NCBI GenBank assembly: GCA_016125155.1
Contig: WGMI01000009.1
Location: 1-39,675 of the forward strand
Reading direction: 5' to 3'
Source: a bacterium
GTDB taxonomy: Bacteria > Bacteroidota > Bacteroidia > Flavobacteriales > Schleiferiaceae
Length of the DNA stretch: 39,675 bases
A program made the translations under genes and the position numbers. The notes under the pieces are model-generated. The model did no database searches. It worked only from the letters and a program-made list of their open reading frames with translations, and was not told the DNA's origin. The number at the start of each line of letters is the position of its first letter. The first letter of the stretch is position 1. Shown here in pieces: positions 7,204 through 15,483 of the stretch.

Positions 7204-8402
7204 GGCTCTGTGCGGTAGCGAAATGGACGAATGCCGGCAAACATCCAGCGCATTTCGGGTGCATAAAAATTGCGGTAACTCGGACGGCTGTGGCCCGGTG
7301 GAGTGGCCCGAGAAGCCCCCTTGAGCACCATTTGGTTGACCATGAATTTGCCGTTGTATTCTCCCGCGGCATCGCTCGCAGCCCGGTAGCCTGGATAGGG
7401 CAAATAGGCCGAACCGGTGAACTCCCACAGCTGCCCGGTGTTGAGCGCATCAGGGGCCTTGCGCACGGCGCTTTCCCACACCCCTTCAGCGGGCAAATCC
7501 CAACCGGCCCAGCGGCAAAACGCCGCAGCTTCGAACCAAGAAATTCCTGAAACGGCCTCAGAGGCAGACCAATCACCGACTCCAGACAGCCGATATTGCT
7601 GCCATCCTTCGGCACCGGCAGGTCGCCAATACAGCGGGTGCTCGATGGATTCCCTCTGTCGCCATGCCCAACCTTCGCTGTGCCACAAAAGGGGGTCGCG
7701 ATAGCCCCCGGCATCGATGAATTCGAGATAATCCTGATTGCTGACCAGAGAAGTCGACAGTTGGCCCGCAGGCAGGTATTGCCGGTGCCGTGGACTTTCG
7801 TTGTCGTAGGTAAAGCCCTCCCCCGAAAAGCCAATTTCCGCTATCCCTTCTGCACATTCGATCCAGCCCGAAGGACCGGCTTCAAATTGGTCGATATGGC
7901 AATTCCGGGCATAAGGTTCGGTCAGCGCCTGTGCGCCGAGCAGGTATTTGAGGTCGTACCACATCAATTCCTGGTGCTGCTCTTCGTGGTTGAGTCCGAG
8001 TTCGAGCAGTTGTAGTTGGGATTCCGAGAAGCGATGATGTTCTAGGGCGTCGATTAAGGCGGTGTCGACGTAGGTCCTAAAATCGAGAATGCGGTTAAGT
8101 CCCGGCCGGCTTTGAAGTCCTCTGCGGTCGCGGGCTACACGCTCGCCCAGGCTTTCGTAATAGCTGTTGAAGAGTACGTCCCAATCGGGATTATACCGCT
8201 GGTAGCCAACGAGATCGCTCAGGATGAACTGTTCGAAAAACCAGGTGGTATGACCGAGGTGCCAAGCGGCCGGACTCGCAAAGAGTGCGGGTTGCACAAG
8301 GCAATCTTCTGGGCTCAGCGGAGCGGCAATGGCTTTGCTGCCCGAACGCACCCGGGCAAACCGTTCAGAAAGCGACTCCGACGGGTCAGAATACCTTTTC
8401 AT
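7200..8402 (-). CDS. egtB: Ergothioneine sulfoxide synthase, iron-dependent
   Basis: EgtB uses non-heme iron and O2 to join a thiol donor (cysteine or gamma-glutamylcysteine, not decidable here) to hercynine as a sulfoxide. From the ATG at 8402 it is 400 residues. The N-terminal DinB-like half carries the three-histidine iron site: His51 in WHLGHTTWFFE, and His139 and His143 in NHEEQHQEL, spaced as in the characterised mycobacterial enzyme. The C-terminal half is the formylglycine-generating-enzyme-like fold (SWFEAAAFCRWAG, NGKFMVNQMVLKG, TPPGHSRPSYRNFYAP, RWMFAGIRPFR). The start overlaps the bestrophin gene by 17 bp. No egtE lyase or egtA/egtC is present, so the C-S lyase step must be encoded elsewhere or done by another PLP enzyme. 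Confidence 0.93.
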   Translation of the reverse strand: MKRYSDPSESLSERFARVRSGSKAIAAPLSPEDCLVQPALFASPAAWHLGHTTWFFEQFILSDLVGYQRYNPDWDVLFNSYYESLGERVARDRRGLQSRPGLNRILDFRTYVDTALIDALEHHRFSESQLQLLELGLNHEEQHQELMWYDLKYLLGAQALTEPYARNCHIDQFEAGPSGWIECAEGIAEIGFSGEGFTYDNESPRHRQYLPAGQLSTSLVSNQDYLEFIDAGGYRDPLLWHSEGWAWRQRESIEHPLYWRPAGAEGWQQYRLSGVGDWSASEAVSGISWFEAAAFCRWAGWDLPAEGVWESAVRKAPDALNTGQLWEFTGSAYLPYPGYRAASDAAGEYNGKFMVNQMVLKGASRATPPGHSRPSYRNFYAPEMRWMFAGIRPFRYRTEP

Positions 8403-9321
8403 AGACTTCGTGCGTCTTTGGAGCCGCAGGTTCGTCGAGGGCCACTCCGAGCAATTCAAAGGCGTTGCGGCCAATGGTCTTGGCGATGTCGCCCGTGGGC
8501 AAATCGTTGCAATCGAGCCCGAACGGATCCTCTATTTCCTCGGCCATGAGCTGAATGCCCGCAAATGCGAAGAAAATCAATACCCCGATGGGCACCGACC
8601 AAAAACCATAGAGCGGAACAAGGACTAAGGGGAGTATCAGGCTGTACGCCAAGATGAAAAAGCGCAAATAAATGCTGTACGAGAAAGGGATGGGTGTTTT
8701 CCGAATCCGTTCGCAGGCCCCGCAAATGTCGAGCAGAGCCTGAAGGTGGGGTTTGAAATTGAGGACGTCTTCGCCCGTCATATCGCCTTGGCGGTAGACC
8801 CGTTCGACCAATCGATGCAGTTCGAGAGAGAGCGTGGCTGGTAGGTGTTCGGCTTCGGCATAGCGCCTCCGCGACTCGGGGTCGAGCCCGATGAGTTCGT
8901 CGAGCACCGCACCCTTGCGCAGGTGTTCTTTGAGCGATAGGCTAAAGTTGGCAATGCCCACCGCCAGTTCGTGCCGTTCGCGCCGGGCGTCTTCGGGAAA
9001 GCACGTGGCGCCCATCACGGAGAGGTTGCGGCTGTGGTTCACCAACGCACCCCAATGGATGCGGCCTTCCCACCAGCGGTCGTAGGCCGAGTTGGTCCTG
9101 AAAACCAATAAGATCGAAAGCACGATCCCGAGCAAGCTAAAGACAGTTACGTCCATAGGCTGTTCGGGAATGACCTCGGCAAAGAAAAAATCGCAGATCG
9201 CCAGAATGCCGACCATCAAACCGTATAGGCCAGCAAACCGCGCAATGCGCTGCATGGTATAGCTCTTTCGGAATTCCCGAAAGTCATTCCACCAATTGCG
9301 GTTGGTTTCGTATAAGATCAT
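8386..9321 (-). CDS. Bestrophin-family (RFP-TM) anion channel-like membrane protein
   Basis: This 311-residue protein matches bacterial bestrophins. There is an N-terminal amphipathic stretch MILYETNRNWWNDFREF, then helices around residues 25-45 and 60-80, and the diagnostic FRTNSAYDRWWEGRIHWGALVNHSRNL. A central cytoplasmic helical part follows, then further hydrophobic segments (about 215-265), and IEDPFGLDCNDLPT, the conserved acidic segment near the C-terminus. Family members form pentameric channels for chloride or other ions in the inner membrane. The gene lies 19 bp after the receiver/thioredoxin-reductase fusion and overlaps egtB by 17 bp, so it belongs to the same transcription unit. 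The ion and its link to redox stress are unknown. Confidence 0.9.
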   Translation of the reverse strand: MILYETNRNWWNDFREFRKSYTMQRIARFAGLYGLMVGILAICDFFFAEVIPEQPMDVTVFSLLGIVLSILLVFRTNSAYDRWWEGRIHWGALVNHSRNLSVMGATCFPEDARRERHELAVGIANFSLSLKEHLRKGAVLDELIGLDPESRRRYAEAEHLPATLSLELHRLVERVYRQGDMTGEDVLNFKPHLQALLDICGACERIRKTPIPFSYSIYLRFFILAYSLILPLVLVPLYGFWSVPIGVLIFFAFAGIQLMAEEIEDPFGLDCNDLPTGDIAKTIGRNAFELLGVALDEPAAPKTHEVYEKVF

Positions 9322-9340
9322 TTTAAGCGAGGGGAAGGAT

Positions 9341-11008
9341 TTAGAATTGGGCCAAGTACTGGTGGATCAGGGCAATGCTCATGGAGCCCTCGCCTACGGC
9401 CGAGGCCACCCGATTCATCGCCCCTGAGCGCACATCGCCCGCGGCAAAAATGCCCGGAACCGAAGTTTCAAGCAGAAACGGCTCACGGTTTTGCTTCCAA
9501 TGGGTTTTGGACATAGGGTGTTGGGCTACGTCTCTTCCCGTGAGGACAAAACCGCGTTCGTCTTTGAGAATCTCTGCAGGCAGCCAGTCTGTAATGGGCT
9601 TGGCGCCAATGAACACAAACACCCCCGCGGTCGAAACCCATTCTTTTGCCCCTGTCTGACGGTTCGCGAGTTCGATGCGCTCGAGCCGGTCGTTGCCTTC
9701 AGCCTGTACCACTTCGGTGTACGGAATGAGTTCGATGTTCGGAATTTCCCCGATTTGTTTGATCAAATAAGCCGACATGGTCGATGTGAGATCGGGTTTG
9801 CGGATGACGATCCCCACCTTTTTGGCGAAGTTGCTCAGGTAAACCGCGGCTTGGCCCGCACTGTTTCCGCCTCCGACTACGTAAACATCTTCGTCTCGGC
9901 ACGAGCTGGCCTCTGTGTTGGCCGCACCATAATACACCCCGGCCCCCAGAAACCGATCGAGCCCCGCGGCTTCGAGTTGTCGGTAGTCTACGCCCGTGGC
10001 AATCACCAAACTGTGGGCATTGAGCGCACTGCCGTCTTCGAGGTGGAGGCGGTGGTAGTCGCCTTGCCGTTCCAGCGATTGAACCCGGTTGGGACTCATG
10101 AGCTCCACGCCAAAACGCGTGGCTTGGGCCACGGCACGTCGGCTCAACTCGCTGCCGCTCAGACCCGTGGGGAAGCCTAGGTAGTTTTCGATGCGCGAAC
10201 TCGTACCTGCCTGCCCACCTGGGGCTTTTTTCTCGATCAGGACGGTTTGCAGGCCCTCGGAAGCTCCGTAGACTGCGGCGGCCAAACCAGCAGGACCTGC
10301 GCCAATAATGGCCACGTCGTAGGTGCTGTGCCCAGGCTTGGGCTGGAGCCCGAGTTGTTGGGCCAGTTCGACCACGGCAGGGTCTTGCAGGATGGCGCCC
10401 CCTTCGAGAAAGACCATCGGAAACCGGGGATCTTCGAGGGGGTGGGTTTCGAGCAGGGTTTGGGCCTCGGGGTCCTTGCCGAGGTCGAACCAGCGATACG
10501 GGAAGAGATTTCCGCTTAAGAACGACTTGATTTCGTGGGCTTTGGGCGAAAACGCATGCCCTACCACTCGGATGCCCATAAAGGGAGGAATGTAGGCCGC
10601 GTCCCAATCTTCAAGCAACTCGTCGAGTACCGGGTACAACCGCTCTTGGGGAGGGTCCCAGGGCTTGACCAAATAATAGTCGAGTTGGACTTCATTGATG
10701 GCCCGGATGGCGGCTTCGGTGTCGCTGTAGGCCGTGAGCAGCACGCGTTTGGCGCGCGGATACGCATTGCGGGCCTTGGCCAAAAAGTCGACCCCGAGCA
10801 TTTCGGGCATGCGTTGGTCGGATAAAAACAGGGCCACCTCGTCTCCGCTTCGGCGCAATTCGTCCAGACTTTCGAGGGCCTCTATGGCCGAGGTGGTGTC
10901 GAGCAATTCGTAGCGGTCGCGGTACCGATCGCGGAGGTCTCGGCGCAAGGCCTTGAGTACCTGTGGATCGTCGTCTACGAGGGCGATGAGGGGTTTGCGT
11001 TCGGGCAT
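9341..11008 (-). CDS. Fused response-regulator receiver / thioredoxin-reductase-like flavoprotein
   Basis: Three parts in 555 residues. (1) Receiver domain 1-130: acidic pair at Asp12-Asp14, phospho-acceptor Asp64 in FLSDQRMP, Thr92 and Lys115. (2) A glutaredoxin-like fold, about 145-222, where the usual CPxC active site reads SPKA. (3) A thioredoxin-reductase-like FAD/NAD(P)H part from about 229, with GAGPAG, PGGQAGTSSRIENYLGFP, GGGNSAGQAA and FAAGDVRSG. The redox-active CxxC is absent; the corresponding segment is NTEASSC, and Cys370 is the only cysteine in the whole protein. It therefore cannot be a classical thioredoxin reductase. I recall that the fused family generally lacks the dithiol. 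Phosphorylation presumably controls flavin-dependent electron transfer. Its kinase is very likely the gene 62 bp upstream; a weak box (TAATTTAG, 11014-11021) could give an internal promoter. Confidence 0.92.
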   Translation of the reverse strand: MPERKPLIALVDDDPQVLKALRRDLRDRYRDRYELLDTTSAIEALESLDELRRSGDEVALFLSDQRMPEMLGVDFLAKARNAYPRAKRVLLTAYSDTEAAIRAINEVQLDYYLVKPWDPPQERLYPVLDELLEDWDAAYIPPFMGIRVVGHAFSPKAHEIKSFLSGNLFPYRWFDLGKDPEAQTLLETHPLEDPRFPMVFLEGGAILQDPAVVELAQQLGLQPKPGHSTYDVAIIGAGPAGLAAAVYGASEGLQTVLIEKKAPGGQAGTSSRIENYLGFPTGLSGSELSRRAVAQATRFGVELMSPNRVQSLERQGDYHRLHLEDGSALNAHSLVIATGVDYRQLEAAGLDRFLGAGVYYGAANTEASSCRDEDVYVVGGGNSAGQAAVYLSNFAKKVGIVIRKPDLTSTMSAYLIKQIGEIPNIELIPYTEVVQAEGNDRLERIELANRQTGAKEWVSTAGVFVFIGAKPITDWLPAEILKDERGFVLTGRDVAQHPMSKTHWKQNREPFLLETSVPGIFAAGDVRSGAMNRVASAVGEGSMSIALIHQYLAQF

Positions 11009-11070
11009 TGGGTCTAAATTAGTTCAGCCGATCCTAGCCATGCACGCGTTTTGCGCGTCTTGGTTCGCTT

Positions 11071-12495
11071 TCAAGACTTCGATGGGCGACCCAAAGGAGC
11101 TTCCAGGTAAAAGACGGTTCGCCCTGACTCGGACATAAACCCGAGTTCGCCCCCCATTTTCTGAGCAATCTGCCGGCTGATTTCCAGTCCCATCCCCGTG
11201 CCTTTGCCCGCCTCTTTGGTCGTAAAAAAGGGTTTGAACATTTCTGAGGCTACTTCTGACGGAATGCCCGGTCCGTTGTCTTCAATCTCCACGCGGATGC
11301 GCTCGCCCTTGACGGCGCTGTTGATGCCAATCCTCGGATCGGGTTGCCCATGGAGTGCATCGATGGCGTTGTCGAGCAGATTGGTCCAGATTTGTCCCAA
11401 TTCTCCGGGGTGTACCCAAACCTTGGGGCCCGTTTCGAGGTAATTGCCCCCAAAGGCAATGCCTGATTGTTTCACCTTGTGGTTGAGCAAAGTCAAAGTG
11501 TCGCGAAGGGTTTCGTGCACATCGACTTCAACCGGGTCCAGCCCCCGATCCATATGGGTATAGCGCTTTACACTGCCTACCAAATCGCTGATTCTCCGAG
11601 CCGATATACCCACTTCTGAACTCAGTCGGCGCATTTCGAGCAACAACGCCAATCCTTCGACCAGTACAAGGGCTTCTTTGGGGCGCAGCGTTCCGCCGAG
11701 TTTTTCGACCGAAGCCACGGCCACCCCGCTGTCGACCAAGGAATCGGCCAGGGTGCCGGAGTCTTCGCTCCCCCAATCATCGAGGAGATCTTCGAGGGCA
11801 GAGCGCCATGGCCTGCGCGCCAGCAAGCCTGGTTCGGTGGTTGGGAGGGGTTGTTGCAACAGTTCCATGAGGCACATGCCTGCGTCGTCGTCGAGGTCGA
11901 GTTCCTGCCATCGGCCGAGCAAGGGAAGGAGGTGGTTTTGCAGTTCGAGCAGCGTCTGGCTGCTGCGCGCAATGGCCGCTGCAGGATTGTTCAATTCGTG
12001 CGCCAGGCCCGCCGACATCTTGCCAAGCGCCATCATTTTCTCGTTTTGCAGCGCCAATTCGGTAAACTGACGCACCCGTCCGGTCATGGCATGCACCAAA
12101 CTGCGGGTCAATTCATAATGGGTTCGGACCAGTTCGGGGATTCGCTCGGCGGGAACCGACAGCATTTCGCATCGCTCTAGGCATGCCCCATAGCCGTTGG
12201 TCAATTTGAGCCGGGAAAAAGGGAGGACGCCCGTTAGGGTTGGGCCTTCGAGGATGCGCCCGGGAATTTTACCCGCAGCATTGGTCATATAGACGTCCAC
12301 TTTGCCACGGAGGATCAGGTGCATCCATCGGGCTTCTTCTCCTTTTTGAAACAAAAACGAGCCCGCCTCGAGGGCGTAGCGCTGGCCGTGGTCGAGAAAC
12401 CACTGGAGCTGTTCCGGGGGTACGTCTTGAAACTCTTCCATGTGTGCCAAAACTTCGGGCACAACAATCTCAAGGTCCGGGGCGATGCGTTCCAT
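11071..12495 (-). CDS. Sensor histidine kinase with N-terminal cyclic-nucleotide-binding domain
   Basis: A soluble 474-residue kinase without transmembrane helices. Residues about 25-130 form a CRP-like cNMP-binding beta-roll (YALEAGSFLFQKGEEARWMHLI... RGKVDVYM). A dimerisation helix carries the H-box SAGLAHELNNPAAA with phospho-acceptor His166. The C-terminal HATPase has an N-box (IWTNLLDNAIDAL), G1 (VEIEDNGPGIPSE) and G2 (GKGTGMGLEISRQIAQKMGG). The family phosphorylates a partner receiver; here that is almost surely the receiver/thioredoxin-reductase-like fusion next door. Whether the sensor domain binds cAMP or cGMP, or is a degenerate fold sensing another ligand, cannot be told; the usual Arg-Ala phosphate-binding signature is not obvious. 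It is the first gene of the redox/ergothioneine run and has a near-consensus -7 box 35 bp upstream. Confidence 0.92.
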   Translation of the reverse strand: MERIAPDLEIVVPEVLAHMEEFQDVPPEQLQWFLDHGQRYALEAGSFLFQKGEEARWMHLILRGKVDVYMTNAAGKIPGRILEGPTLTGVLPFSRLKLTNGYGACLERCEMLSVPAERIPELVRTHYELTRSLVHAMTGRVRQFTELALQNEKMMALGKMSAGLAHELNNPAAAIARSSQTLLELQNHLLPLLGRWQELDLDDDAGMCLMELLQQPLPTTEPGLLARRPWRSALEDLLDDWGSEDSGTLADSLVDSGVAVASVEKLGGTLRPKEALVLVEGLALLLEMRRLSSEVGISARRISDLVGSVKRYTHMDRGLDPVEVDVHETLRDTLTLLNHKVKQSGIAFGGNYLETGPKVWVHPGELGQIWTNLLDNAIDALHGQPDPRIGINSAVKGERIRVEIEDNGPGIPSEVASEMFKPFFTTKEAGKGTGMGLEISRQIAQKMGGELGFMSESGRTVFYLEAPLGRPSKS

Positions 12496-12530
12496 AGGGG
12501 GAGGGGTGCCGCATTGGGAGGGCAGCGAAC

Positions 12531-12538
12531 GAAAGGTA
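12531..12538 (-). promoter_or_regulatory. Near-consensus -7 box TACCTTTC upstream of the histidine-kinase gene
   Basis: The minus strand reads TACCTTTC, one base off TAnnTTTG, 35 bp before the kinase ATG. The same octamer with final C also precedes the helical-protein gene at 23900-23907, and the G version precedes pckA, the DUF4476-like gene and the saccharopine-dehydrogenase gene. It lies just downstream (minus strand) of a spacer that separates the unit from the LruC gene, and is the likely promoter of the six-gene run. Confidence 0.45.
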
Positions 12539-12572
12539 CGCCCAGCCGCACAGCGTAGCGATGGGCGGTCAA

Positions 12573-12607
12573 CAAAAAAGGCTGCCCCTGTTTAGAGACA
12601 GCCTTTT
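12573..12607 (-). terminator. Rho-independent terminator of the LruC gene
   Basis: A perfect 9-bp inverted repeat, AAAAGGCTG at 12576-12584 and CAGCCTTTT at 12599-12607, encloses a 14-base loop. On the minus strand it is followed by a T-run ending TTTTTTG. It lies 23 bp past the LruC stop codon and before the histidine-kinase promoter, cleanly separating the two minus-strand units. Confidence 0.85.
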
Positions 12608-12630
12608 CGCTGTTACAACACCTTCCAGGC

Positions 12631-14916
12631 TTAGTACAGATTCTCCGCGTCGCGGTAACCGGGCAAATCGAGGTACCAATCGGGGAAGCTGAGTCCTCCG
12701 CTCATCACCCAAGCTGCAAACTTCAGATGGGCTGTAACGATGTCGGTTTTCTCGGTGGGATAATCAAAGCGAACGGGCAGGTGCAGGGCCCAGGGCAAAT
12801 TGGTTTCGGTCACGTACGTCCGTCCAGCTCCGGGGTTGGAGTCGTCGTCGCCCAGACCGAAATAGCTCGGATCGGCCAAATCGGTCGGAGCATAGCCAGG
12901 CAAGTGAATCTCGCGGCCCCGGTCCTGCTTGGCGATCAAGAAGGGATTGAAGTTGGGCAGGTCGAGGTCAGCCATGCTGGGTTTGTTGTTGGTAAACACA
13001 ATGCTCATCCGAATGGTATCGGGCTGCACATAGGGCATATTGGTTTCGGTATTGACCCCAATACCCACGCCGGGGTGGCGCATTTGGCCATACGCGTCGG
13101 TAAAGACGATGATGGTGGCTTTGCTCTGACCCAATTCCAATCCATTGGCGCCAAGGTTCACGAGCGGGGTAGAGATTTCGGTTCCAGTAACCTGCATGTT
13201 CGAACCATCGAACTGGGGGTTGGCAAATTGGAAGCCGAAGCCGTTGTGAAAGCCCGCCCCGAAAGCACGGATCACAAATACAGCGTCGAGGGCGTTGACT
13301 TCGTTCGCGCTGCTCAATTCAGCCGTAAACCGGTAATCGAGCACGAGGTCGTTGAAATCGTAGTCGCCGGCAGCGGGCCAAAGATCTTCATAGGCCAGCG
13401 TAGCCACACCCGTGCTCGGGTACGACACATCGTAGCACCGAGTCGGATCGTTGGGGTATTGGTCCACCGCGTCTTCGCAACCATCGTTGTCGGAGTCGGG
13501 GGCCTGTTGGCAGACGGTATTGGCGCAGTTCATCACGGCTTGAAAGTCGGCCACGGAGAAGCTCGCAATCTGGCTATCAGTACCGGCCTTGGCAGAAACG
13601 CGCTGGGCTTGAAGCGAGGTAAGGGTATAGCTGATTTCCACAATACCCGCCTTTCCGCTGCCGAAATTCGAGGTGTTGTCGAATTTGAAGCCTTGAAAAG
13701 GAGTCGAAGCGCCCAAATTGGGGCCATTGGAATACGATCCATAGCTGGCGGTACCGCTTTTGGTGGTCCAGGTGGCGCCACTGTAGGTTCCGGGAATCGC
13801 TTCGATGCTGAGGTGCGATAGGGCTTTGCAGGTGTTTCCGCTGCAGCCATTGTGTTGGAGTTTTAACACAATGGTGTAGGTGTTGTCGCAATTGTCGACT
13901 ACGCTTTTAATCGAAGTGGTAAAACCGCCTCCGTTGCTCTTGCTCAATTCGCAGGTGCCGGGTTGGGGTTGAGGGCTGAAACCTTCTGGATTGCAGGCAC
14001 TGGTCGGAATGGTGTTGCTGCACGAAGCTGTAGCACCGTTGTTGTAGGTGGGTGTGCCGCTGATGGTTCCACCCAAACAAGCTTCTACGGGTCCTGTAAT
14101 CGAGTTTCCGCCATTGGCCAAAGTGGGTCCGGTGACCTTGAGGGTATTGGAACTGCCATAACCCTGAACCGTTCCGTTGAGGATGAGTTCAGCCGCGGTC
14201 ATCTGGGCTTGGGTATCGAGCTTGAGCTTGGACCCTCCGTTGATGTACAGCTTGGTTCCCGCCTTGGCGTAGTCGTTGTTTTCGAATTGGATGTTGATGT
14301 GGAACTCCTCGCCCGAAATCATCGAACAGCAGTTCACCATGGCCGATCCGCCGTTGAGTTTGATGTCTTTGCTGGCGTAGAGGCTGCCCGAATTCAAACC
14401 ACAAGGGCTGTTGTGGTTGAAGCTGCCTTGGTTGACCGAAATGCTACCGTAGTTGTGGTAGGCGGCAGCAGAGTTGATGTTCAGATCGCCTCCATTGACG
14501 GTTATGGTGCCGTAGTTGTAAAAATCGTTGTTGGGCGAAAAGCCATTGGTAAAGGTCAAGCTGCCCCAGTTCTTGATGAAGTTGGAGTTGGAGTTCATGC
14601 CTCCGCTGTTCTGGACTGTAACCACAGCTCCGCTGGTGATTTCTACCGAGCTGTTTTGGTCGAACGTCCAGGAAGTAATGGTAGCATTGCCGCAAATCCG
14701 AACCTTGGCGTTGCGCACATTGAGCGCGCCGTTAAAGGTGCCCGTTATGCAATAGGTCTTGTTGGCCCCGCTTTGGTTCGAGTTGAACTGCAGGTTCAAA
14801 TTGCCCACGTGGTTGTTGTAGGTGGTTTTGCAGCCGCTGTTGCAATTGGGGCTGCTGGTCGCGTTCATCGAAAAGGTAGCGACAAAGAGAGCGGTGGCGG
14901 TAAAAAGTGCCTTCAT
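12631..14916 (-). CDS. Secreted LruC-domain protein with Asn/Gly-rich beta-helix-like repeats
   Basis: From the ATG at 14916 the protein is 761 residues with a signal peptide (MKALFTATALFVATFSMNA). Residues about 60-260 look like a beta-helix of short rungs: NWGSLTF (116), NYGTITV (134), NYGSISV (155) and NSGSLYA (175), spaced 18-21 residues. A middle part (about 330-470) resembles a cohesin- or Ig-like beta domain. Residues 474-761 are the LruC domain, opening with the calcium-loop-like DSDNDGCEDAVDQYPNDPTRC and containing GDYDFNDLVLDYRF (about 517-530). LruC proteins are surface or secreted proteins of Bacteroidota, Leptospira and others with no known enzymatic role. I see no type IX sorting tail at the C-terminus. 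It follows a small lipoprotein gene by 41 bp. An upstream extension of the frame lacks any signal peptide and is excluded. Confidence 0.85.
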   Translation of the reverse strand: MKALFTATALFVATFSMNATSSPNCNSGCKTTYNNHVGNLNLQFNSNQSGANKTYCITGTFNGALNVRNAKVRICGNATITSWTFDQNSSVEITSGAVVTVQNSGGMNSNSNFIKNWGSLTFTNGFSPNNDFYNYGTITVNGGDLNINSAAAYHNYGSISVNQGSFNHNSPCGLNSGSLYASKDIKLNGGSAMVNCCSMISGEEFHINIQFENNDYAKAGTKLYINGGSKLKLDTQAQMTAAELILNGTVQGYGSSNTLKVTGPTLANGGNSITGPVEACLGGTISGTPTYNNGATASCSNTIPTSACNPEGFSPQPQPGTCELSKSNGGGFTTSIKSVVDNCDNTYTIVLKLQHNGCSGNTCKALSHLSIEAIPGTYSGATWTTKSGTASYGSYSNGPNLGASTPFQGFKFDNTSNFGSGKAGIVEISYTLTSLQAQRVSAKAGTDSQIASFSVADFQAVMNCANTVCQQAPDSDNDGCEDAVDQYPNDPTRCYDVSYPSTGVATLAYEDLWPAAGDYDFNDLVLDYRFTAELSSANEVNALDAVFVIRAFGAGFHNGFGFQFANPQFDGSNMQVTGTEISTPLVNLGANGLELGQSKATIIVFTDAYGQMRHPGVGIGVNTETNMPYVQPDTIRMSIVFTNNKPSMADLDLPNFNPFLIAKQDRGREIHLPGYAPTDLADPSYFGLGDDDSNPGAGRTYVTETNLPWALHLPVRFDYPTEKTDIVTAHLKFAAWVMSGGLSFPDWYLDLPGYRDAENLY

Positions 14917-14957
14917 GGGGTAGGAATGCTGTAAGCGTGATGGGTAAGAAGCGCGGC

Positions 14958-15308
14958 TCAGTGGGCCCACTTCATTTGGGGACGGACGTTCATGGGGGTG
15001 CGCACTCCGTTGAAGGCGACGCTGACCTCTCTGATGTGGTTCGGTACTGTGAAGCGCAGTTCGCAGGGACCTCCGGTGCATAGCATCCGGGCAATTACAG
15101 CGCCATCGAGGGTGTTGATTTCGACCATACCCTTGTTGCCATTGAGCTCGAGGGTGCAGTCTTGGTGATTTTTCCAATCAAAGCCGGCAGGGGCATACAT
15201 CTCGATGCTCTGGTTGACCTGCGCAGCTTGAGGGGAAAGGGCTTCTTTTTCGGGTGCGCAAGCCGCCAAGGTGGCAATGCATACAAGTCCGAGAATCGTG
15301 CGGTGCAT
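14958..15308 (-). CDS. Small lipoprotein encoded upstream of the LruC gene
   Basis: This 116-residue protein has a lipoprotein signal (MHRTILGLVCIATLAAC, lipobox LAAC). The short mature domain contains two further cysteines (DCTLELN and MLCTGGPCELRF region), suggesting a disulfide in the periplasm. I recognise no family. It is the first gene of a two-gene unit with the LruC protein (gap 41 bp), so it may anchor, fold or accompany that protein; this is inference from order. No TAnnTTTG box is convincing upstream. Confidence 0.75.
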   Translation of the reverse strand: MHRTILGLVCIATLAACAPEKEALSPQAAQVNQSIEMYAPAGFDWKNHQDCTLELNGNKGMVEINTLDGAVIARMLCTGGPCELRFTVPNHIREVSVAFNGVRTPMNVRPQMKWAH

Positions 15309-15430
15309 AGAAAGAATTTTTGGACGACACAGGAAAATTCGTGCCAGTCTTGGGAGTGCGTTAATGGCTTCTGTAATTCAAGTTGTTACGAAGTGTTGAA
15401 AAATGGAATAATTCCAATATTTAGAATTTT

Positions 15431-15463
15431 TCCCAAAAAGAAAGCCGGCTCAGGGGCCGGCTT
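15431..15463 (-). terminator. Rho-independent terminator of pckA
   Basis: A perfect 8-bp stem, AAGCCGGC at 15442-15449 and GCCGGCTT at 15456-15463, with a 6-base loop. On the minus strand it is followed by TTTCTTTTTGGG. It starts 20 bp beyond the pckA stop codon. Confidence 0.88.
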
Positions 15464-15483
15464 GCATTCGTGAAGAAGGTTAA

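Noticed and set aside
9341..11008. Genuine thioredoxin reductase (trxB)
   Set aside because: The redox CxxC is missing and the protein has only one cysteine, plus a receiver domain; it is the fused flavoprotein family.
12727..14934. Two plus-strand open frames (12727-13821 and 13963-14934) opposite the LruC gene
   Set aside because: Gly/Val-rich translations with no domain; the minus strand has a signal peptide and LruC domain with correct terminator placement.
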